Positions 57,120-64,000 of a stretch of 64,000 bases of DNA are shown piece by piece (within the stretch, counting starts at the first letter, position 1; the number at the start of each line of letters is the position of its first letter). This stretch comes from Perilla frutescens (Eukaryota > Streptophyta > Magnoliopsida > Lamiales > Lamiaceae), in NCBI GenBank assembly GCA_026008535.1, contig BRKX01000007.1, positions 6,595,001-6,659,000 on the forward strand, given 5' to 3'. A program made the position numbers and the translations under genes. The notes under the pieces are model-generated. The model saw only the letters and a list, made by a program, of their open reading frames with translations. It was not told where the DNA came from and searched no databases.

Positions 57120-58285
57120 TTAAACATACATAAACTTTCTATCTAAAAAGTGATATTCTTCTAACACTCTTCGAAGCGAATTATCCACCAAGTCTTCATA
57201 ATTTTTTTTTTCTAAAATTTCATTTTCAATGGCCATCAATGCTAAACCATTAAGTCTTTCTTGTCCCATTGTCGACCGTAGATATAACTTCAACAACTTC
57301 AGTTTTGAAAAAACTCCTTTTTGCAGATGCAATAGTAACAGGAATAATCAACAAAATTCTATATGCAATTATTGCATTAGGAAAACAATCCATGTCTTTC
57401 AAAAATTTCAAAATATCAAGAGGTCCCAATTTTTCTTTGGGCATTGACATCTCTAAGTAACTTTAACTCCACAAATAATTCATTCCCATCAATATCTGAT
57501 TGCTCATTATGCCTAAGTACATTTTCAAGATGACTACAACAAGACTTCAAGCCCGTATTATCTAATGACCCCAACTTGTGAGAAGTAAACAAGAAATCAA
57601 AATTCTTTTCATAATCTTGATATTGCTCAAACCTCCTATCTAGAGAAGCTATGGCTTGATCAACAATGTAAAGAAAATAATTAATTCTAAATGATTCCTC
57701 TTGAGATAATGAAGGAGCAGACGATGCTTTTAAATTCTCATCAAAATATTTTTTTCTTCAAATTTCACGCCTTTGAGGAAATACTGGATCAATATCCATT
57801 TCAATGGCAATTTTTTTAGCACTATCTAAGACCTCATAAAATCCAGTTTCTCTATACTTAACAAAATAAGAAATCAATCCTCTTATTTTTTCAATAGCAA
57901 TATCTATAATCATGTCTTTTGATTGTAAAAGCTTGCTAACCATATTAATTGCAAATAATATTTCAAACCAAATAATTATTGGCATCACAAACTCAAAACT
58001 ACCAAGCTCATTTGATGCTAAGGATTTAGCTTCACTTCTGATTTTTGAATCATTATCATTTTCCGCTACTTCAAGTAAAGCTTCTTGTATATCCGACATT
58101 TGAAATCTTATAGCTTTAACACTATCAACTCGACTCTCCCAACGAGTGGCTGACAATGATTTGAGAGTCAATCCTTTTACATTATCTTTCAAAATTTGCC
58201 ATCTTTTAGTAGAATTTGCAAAAATTGTATAAATGCGTTGTATTACTCCAAAAAAATCTCTAATTTTACCACATGCATTGGCCAT
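57120..58285 (-). pseudogene. hAT transposase, C-terminal part with dimerisation domain
   Basis: Begins MANACGKIRDFFGVIQR at 58285 with the hAT motif LSATRWESRVDSVKAIR, continues through an open frame (a TGA near 57756 after PQRREI), then SHKLGSLDNTGLKSCC and SMPKEKLGPLDILKFL. It ends with the hAT C-terminal dimerisation signature (LLIIPVTIASAKRSF, then KLKLLKLYLRSTMGQERLNG after a one-base shift near 57300, ending ENEILEKKNYEDLVD). It is of the zinc-finger MYM-type-1-like hAT group. The segment before MANAC, the DUF4371-type catalytic part, is absent. Confidence 0.8.
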
Positions 58286-58315
58286 ATCACATAATTAACA
58301 CATGCTAATGAACCT

Positions 58316-58939
58316 CTACATACTATTTTTGTTAAATTTTTTACAGCAAAAACAAAATATTTTATCAAGCTCTTTCGAATAAACAAGCCAATCTCTATCA
58401 ACTTTTTCTCCATTTGATAAAACTCTAGTATATAAGTTAGAATTAAAACATCGAGAAAACTTATCTTTAGGACCTTTCACAATAGAAAAATCTCTTTTAG
58501 GACCTTTTTTCACTAACAAATCAATCATTTTAGAATCAAGACCATCCCATTTTCTTGGATCATATATATCAGGAAAAGAAAAATTTTCATGGTCAGGTGA
58601 ATTATTTATATCATCATCCTCTACATTATCGTTTTCAGATATCATATTACTGTCATTTCCAACATCAATATTATCATTCTCAATAGGTAATATATTTGCA
58701 ATATCAATATTCTCATGCTCATTTTCAGTGTTAACCACATTTTCAATATCAATATTTGCAATATCAATATTCTCATGCTCACTTTCATTTTCTGCACAAA
58801 CTCGTGGTTCTTTTGTGATAAACTTATCAATAGCACCTCTTTGAGACTCAATTAACACTTCTACTTTTTTCTTTTTCACACGTTTTTCATGTCCAGAAGC
58901 ATATTTTCTAATTTTAGGAGGCATAACTAAAAATCTCAA
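58316..58939 (-). pseudogene. hAT transposase N-terminus with TTF-type zinc finger
   Basis: Starts MRFLVMPPKIRKYASG with a basic stretch (KRVKKKKVEVL), then a low-complexity acidic repeat in which ENIDIAN-type units recur, then the TTF-type domain: FSFPDIYDPRKWDGLDSKMI, FNSNLYTRVLSNGEKVDRDW, LVYSKELDKIFCFCCKKF. The frame stops at 58316. Only about 30 bp separate it from the C-terminal part, where a full protein would have several hundred residues, so an internal deletion removed the catalytic middle. Confidence 0.8.
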
Positions 58940-60122
58940 AGTAAAGTTTAAACTATAGAAGGGATTGAAACAACCTGGAATTACAAGATATTATTTTTCC
59001 AACCAAAATATATCCCCCAATTCTTTCCAAAGCAGCGAAGATTCTGCAATAGTTGGAAATAAAGCAAATTTTTTAGGAATAAAGATCAAAAGTGAAATCA
59101 ATTAAACTTACTCAATCTATATATTGCTACTGAAATCATATGCACAGTGACAGTGCACTGCCACTAATAAAAATCAATGAAAATGACTCAATCTATATAT
59201 TGCTAATCTCCATCGAAATTAATAGCAATTAAAATTTTAAAATACTAATTCACTATTAATCAATGAAAATGACTCAATCTCGATCGAAAGTAATCGGCAG
59301 AGTATCCAAGTTGACAGTTCAATCTATATATTGCTAAAATTGTAAAGAATACTAATTAATCAATGAAAATTACTATTAATCAATTAATAGTCTAATTCTC
59401 CATGTCTAACATAACAGTCCAAGTTGCTACTAATTAATCGGCAAAGTATGCAACATATCAGTCCAAGTCTTCCTCATTCTCCATATGACCATATCTAATC
59501 GGCTAATCCAATTATCCAAGTAGTATCCAACATAACAATTCAATCTATATATTGCTAATCCAAAAATTAATAGTAATTAAAAATTTAAAATTTTAGCGAT
59601 GCCTCATTTCCTGCTTTCCTCGGCAACTCTAATACACTGAAAAAATAAAAAATTCGAGATTACCTGAAAAATCGAGAGCAACAGCAACAACAACGATTGA
59701 AACCACGAGATTAATTTTTGAATGTGAATCGATCGAGGATAATTTTTTTTTTTGTAAATTCTTGAAGAGCAGAACATCAAGTAGGAATTGGGAAAGTAGA
59801 TGAGAAATATTAACAGATAGAATAAATCGAGAATTGAGAACTATAGGACAAGAATTGAGAAATGCATAGGCTTCCATGGAAGGGGATAAATATAGGTATT
59901 GAAACTCATGGTCTTACTCAATGGTAAAATTGAAATAGAAGATGAAAAGTTACAAAATTAAAGATTGGAATTTTGGTTTTGGTTTCTGGCGATGTTTAAT
60001 GGAAGAGAGAGAGAGAGAGAGACGATGCAGTCGCCGATTTTTAATGGAAGAGAGAGAGATCTGCTTTCTTTTTCTTTTTCTTTTTTTTTTTAGAAAAGAG
60101 ATACATCTGTAATTTGTAAAAT

Positions 60123-60156
<34 letters not shown>

Positions 60157-60306
60157 GATGCAGCCGCTGATTCTTTCTTTTGCTTTATTTGTAAAGTTGT
60201 ATATCATTTCATATAATTTTCTTTTGGGCCATAAAATTTTTAGGCCCTAATTTTTTTTTAGGCCCTGTGCGGTTGATCACCTGGCACAGCCCAATAACCG
60301 GCCCAG
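58940..60306 (-). other. Non-coding 5' part of the hAT element
   Basis: Includes two GA microsatellites (60004-60022 and 60124-60155) next to the repeated word gacgatgcag, and short near-repeats of caatctatatattgcta at about 59112, 59191, 59313 and 59531. No coding region. Confidence 0.6.
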
Positions 60307-60314
60307 TCTTTTTT

Positions 60315-60834
60315 GCCTTTGTTGTATATAATGTCTGAACCTCTATATGAGTGTATGTCAATATTATGACATTCTTTACATTTTGTTGCTATCAAGAAGA
60401 GAAGCAGTATAATAAGTGTGGTCGGCATATCATATTGTGCTCGTGGGGAGGAAAGTACCATTGAATTTATGGAAAGCCAAAACTGGACGAAGATTAATGT
60501 TAAATGTTTTATATAGTTCTACTCATAGTAAGATTAATGGACGAAGAATGAAAGTAGTAAATATAACATAGAAAAGAGATAAGTGATGTTATAGAGATAA
60601 CAACTATAACTTATAGTAATTCATAAATAAATATTATTGATGAAAAGAATAAAATTTTTAAAAAAATAACACAATGTTAATATGTCCGAATGATTTTAAA
60701 CGAGAGTGTATATTGACATTATTTTTTTTTCTTGTTTGATTTTGATGAGTGGAGAAGCTTTGTTTTTCTTCTTTTTGGTTTCAGAGATAAATTTGTCCAA
60801 TGTATCATCGTCGCTTGTTATATCAATGCATTCT
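60315..60834. other. Spacer between hAT and Helitron RPA exons
   Basis: AT-rich, no coding region recognised. Confidence 0.5.
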
Positions 60835-61262
60835 TCAAGCTTTTTTTTTTGTAAGTTTTCTTTTTCTCTTTCCTTGCACTTCAGTTGGCTTCAATTCTGT
60901 TATGGATTCTTTGCTTCTTCCGTTCACAGCTTGCTTGGTCTTTTTGAATGATTTATTTTTTTCTTGGCCTTGATTGGGATTCGGCTCTTCAACTGATGCA
61001 ATTTGTGTCTTTTGTGTGATTCTGTATCTGTAATTTTACAAAATAATATATAGTTAATCCATGTATCTTTGTATTTTTTTTTTGTAATGTGTATTTTTTA
61101 AAATTACCTTGGAGTAGTCTCAATGACTTCCTCGCAACTTCTGCATACTAAAATTTATGCATTCTTTGGACACAATGTTTTGCACTTTTTGCAGGAATCA
61201 TACCATATATATGATTTATTTTCAACCCTATCTACAATTCCCGTAAAATAATATGAAGTGTC
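60835..61262 (-). pseudogene. Helitron-type RPA-like C-terminal exons
   Basis: Exon 61108-61262 encodes YYFTGIVDRVENKSYIWYDS then CKKC and CRSC, a four-Cys zinc finger in an OB fold as in the C-terminal domain of RPA70 (Rep_fac-A_C). It ends GAGACTACTCCAAG|GTAATT and joins in frame to 60835-61027, restoring TPRYRI, then a Lys-rich tail (KRKRKLTKKKA) and TGA at 60835-60837. One stop (NA*IL) lies inside the first exon. Plant Helitrons commonly carry RPA-like genes. The N-terminal RPA exons are missing. Confidence 0.72.
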
Positions 61263-61507
61263 CTATAATATTAAAAGAATAATTAGTATAATAATCAAAA
61301 GTGTAATTATTAATTACAAAATGAAAGAAAAATCGATGCGACTGTATATATATTTATTTCACACAAATAAACACCATTCACAAAAAAAATTCAAAATAAA
61401 TACGAAAATTATGAGAATAAATATGGTATGATTCACAAATTATGAGAAAAATTTGGTCCTAATTTGAACCGAATTATTTAACATCAGAAATTATTATCGG
61501 TTGATTT

Positions 61508-63851
61508 CTACTTGTGCGTGTGATGTGTTAATCTTTTTATTTCCAATAAATATTTTACTGTTGTGATACCTGAACATATCTCAAAATTGATATGACAATT
61601 ATATCTTGATAATAAATATGCATTGTAAGGCACGACCCATTGATTGTCTAGATCTGCATTGTGAATACGAATCACTGATCCATTATTTCTTCTTCTATAA
61701 ATTGGATATACATCTTTTCCTTGTATTGTGCTTTCGCAGTATGGTCGTGGATAATGACATTCACATTTTCCTTTTATCATGCAAGAATTTTTTGGATTCT
61801 TCTCTCCACAAGGACCATGTATCATGTGTTTCTTCACTAATTCATACAGTTCGGGATTCTTTTCGTGATCGGGGAGTTCAACACTAACAAACTTATCAAT
61901 TTCATCTGGATTATTTATCTTATGCTCTGACTTGAAAATTATCAATATGTGGACATGTGGCAAACCCCTTTTTTGAAATTCAATTACATGAACATGTGCA
62001 ACTACATTTCCAAATATCTCTTTCTTAAATAATTAATCTTTCAAGTCTTGTAACTTTGCTCGAAATACTCTTGATGTTGAATCCAGACGATCTTGAGCTG
62101 TTTGCCCGACATGTAATTTTTCTTGCATTTCCTTCCACTCTGGATTGCAAGTCATTGTAACAAATAAATCTGGCTTACCAAATTTTTGTACTAATGCCAA
62201 TGCATCAAGATATCTACGTCTCATATCTCTGGGACCACCAATAAATATTACAGGAAGAACAATTCTTTTACCAATTTCTTTTCCTTTCAATTCTCCTTTG
62301 AAGACACTATTCACAATTCCTTGATACAATTCAGCTCTCATATTTGATTGGTTTTGTCGGAAAAAATCTAATCTTGTCGTCTCCAATTTTATATACATAT
62401 CAACTATGAACTGTTGTAATAGTCTCCCTGCTAATAAAAGTATAGATTACATAGGATTTCTTATTTATAGCTTGTAGCATGCATATTCTCTACATGAGAT
62501 ATTTTTATCACTTTGCTTCCTCAAAACTGTAAATTAAATAGAATATAATAAAATTAAAAAATTGAAGCGATCGTTCCACAAAATAATTTTAAATCACTTA
62601 AATATGCACACAATTAAGGTTTCGGACATGGGATAACTAAACAATTGTAGCCTATTGTTTTTTTTTTTTTTCATTTTGCCCTTTTATTTTCTAAGTTAGT
62701 TTATGCTCATTATTAGTAATTTAAAAGTTTTTTTAATAAAAAAATAATGAATGATGCACCTTCACTCCATGGTTAAAAAAATTAATATACATACCTTGTT
62801 CTTTAGATATGACATCGTATGCACTACTAATTCTTGATAGGGGGAAAACATTATTAAGATCCATGTTGGGAACTGAAACATATTTTAAGTATAAAAATAA
62901 ACAAATAAATTAAATTTATAAATATGATTATATAAAAAGTAAACAATCTTATCATTACAATGTAATAAATATAGGACATACCATTATCGGTGATAGACTT
63001 TGTGCATATTGCAGTGGGTCATAACATCCATAATAATGTTTTATTCTGTGTCTCTCGCCGGAATGAGCATGAACTACAATATCTCGCTCCAATGGAATGT
63101 TATCATTATTTTCTTCAACCCATATAGCTATAACTTGATCTGCTTCTCATATATTTGAATTTTTCAATTTATTCATTCTGTTCTCAACCTCAGTTCCCGT
63201 CTCAAAAAAGTATAATTGAAAAACACCTGGACTTGTATTATTAGGGATCAATCTTGGAAGATCATGATAAACATTCCTTGTGCTCGAAAAGAATACACTC
63301 CTCGTCTTGCAGATGCCAATTCTTTATCCAATGTTACACCAAATGAAGTAAATGAAAATATAAGTTGTATGGGTGAATATTTCTTCGAAAATCTATAGCC
63401 TCTTGTGATTCAGAAGTAAACAATTCGTACAATTCATCAGGAACTTGAAAATATGCAAGTTGAATTTTTCCATTATCACAACATAAAGTAGGAGGCTCAT
63501 ACTCAAATCTTACAGCACTACAATGATTGCAATCAGACACTTTTTTTAATTCATGTAGTTCTCAAGTTAAAAATCCAGAAAGTGATGAACCTAAAATAAG
63601 AAAAAATAGACATGCTTAATCAAAACTTTTTCATCATATATATATATATATATATAATATTTCAAATTAAGAAATTACTTACCATTTGATTTATGTGAAA
63701 CGACGTCATCTGTTAAAATAAATGTAGTATTTCTATTTCTTCGATTTTTCTTAGCTTGATCTATTCTTTATTGCCTTTGTATGGTATTTAAATTAGAATA
63801 TTTTCTTTTCATTTGTAGATTTCTTGTTTGTCTATAGACATCAGCAGCTGT
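61508..63851 (-). pseudogene. Helitron Rep (Helitron_like_N), truncated before the catalytic Tyr
   Basis: Minus-strand exons. 63683-63851 is an N-terminal basic region (RQTRNLQMKRKYS, TTFILTDDVVSHKSNG|GTAAGT). About 62980-63590 holds a zinc-finger-like CNHCSAVRFEYEPPTLCC, then FGVTLDKELASARRGVYSF and ERDIVVHAHSGERHRIKHYY in shifted frames. About 62795-62870 is LNNVFPLSRISSAYDVIS|GTATGT. 61515-62435 is FIGGPRDMRRRYLDALALVQ, LFVTMTCNPEWKEMQ and the HUH motif RGLPHVHILIIF. It ends at YNCHINFEICSGITTVKYL, just before the KYxYKG block with the catalytic tyrosines, and no helicase follows. Confidence 0.82.
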
Positions 63852-64000
63852 ACAAGAAAAAAAATATTTAATCACATTCAAATTAAAATGTAATGTTGTA
63901 ATTGATTAAATTTAAATGTGGTATCTAATTTAAAAATGGTGAAAAGAGTGTCCACCTAATTACTATTAGATGAATCTAGAAGATGACCTCAAATATTTTA
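63852..64000. other. Upstream side of Helitron Rep, no feature resolved
   Basis: A polypyrimidine-AG acceptor (ttcttgtacag on the minus strand) ends at 63852, implying further Rep exons or leader to the right of the window. Confidence 0.45.

Larger units (their letters stand above)
56959..60306 (-). mobile_element. hAT element with internal deletion
   Basis: The ends are CAGGGCCG at 56959 and CGGCCCAG at 60306 (inverted, one mismatch). The flanks are a tctttttt-type 8-mer on both sides (56950-56957 and 60307-60314), offset by one T. Subterminal words gaccctgtgcaatt, aggccc and ggccctgtgcgg recur. It contains a two-part hAT transposase reading on the minus strand lacking its middle. If the surrounding Helitron assignment is right, it inserted into the Helitron. 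Confidence 0.75.

Overview
This window is nuclear DNA of a flowering plant, most likely a eudicot. It is AT-rich and intron-bearing, and it carries Athila-type Ty3/gypsy elements, Ty1/copia elements, Helitron, hAT, CACTA-type and MITE sequences typical of plants. I find no bacterial-style genes, rRNA, tRNA or CRISPR array, and no complete host protein-coding gene. Nearly everything recognisable is a transposable element (TE) or its debris. The one host-gene-like candidate is a tandemly duplicated signal-peptide exon at 20.5-20.7 kb. The species cannot be named from this sequence.

Layout, left to right. 1-929 is the 3' end of an Athila-like LTR whose element lies off the left edge. 0.9-3.2 kb holds two MITEs and a dispersed repeat. 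3.4-4.7 kb is a copia-like solo LTR. 5.3-15.1 kb is a minus-strand multi-exon transposon gene (plant Transposase_24 / En-Spm TnpA-like) split in an exon by a 7,196-bp Athila-like element (7651-14846). That element has matching 1,338-bp LTRs, a tRNA-Asp primer site, gag and protease, and has lost RT, RNase H and integrase. 16.7-18.0 kb holds two copies of a dispersed repeat. 19.08-19.90 kb is a copia solo LTR. 20.5-20.9 kb is the small secreted-peptide-like locus. 21.1-21.5 kb is an Ulp1-type protease fragment. 21.6-31.3 kb is a 5'-truncated Athila element with gag, protease, RT, RNase H, integrase, an extra ORF and a 3' LTR. 34.0-40.3 kb is a decayed copia element whose gag is split by a probable solo LTR. 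40.3-49.8 kb looks like a degenerate DNA transposon split by a well-preserved 6,968-bp copia element (41204-48171, perfect CTCTC target duplication). 49.87-50.28 kb is an 86-bp tandem repeat. 51.05-53.80 kb is a TGTAAC-type solo LTR. 55.7-56.7 kb is a third copy of the dispersed repeat, carrying a MITE and ending at a Helitron terminus. 56.96-60.31 kb is a deleted hAT element. 60.8-63.9 kb holds Helitron RPA and Rep exons.

The most interesting material is noncoding and shared by the two Athila-like elements. They have a short hairpin after pol whose loop is nearly conserved while two stem base pairs change in a compensatory way. They also share a GAGGAC...GTGTGGGGG motif present twice per element, once at the 3' LTR primer tract and once internally. 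Several target duplications, one reading frame restored across an insertion, and one set of empty and filled repeat copies support the nesting and boundary calls. All alignments and counts were made by eye.
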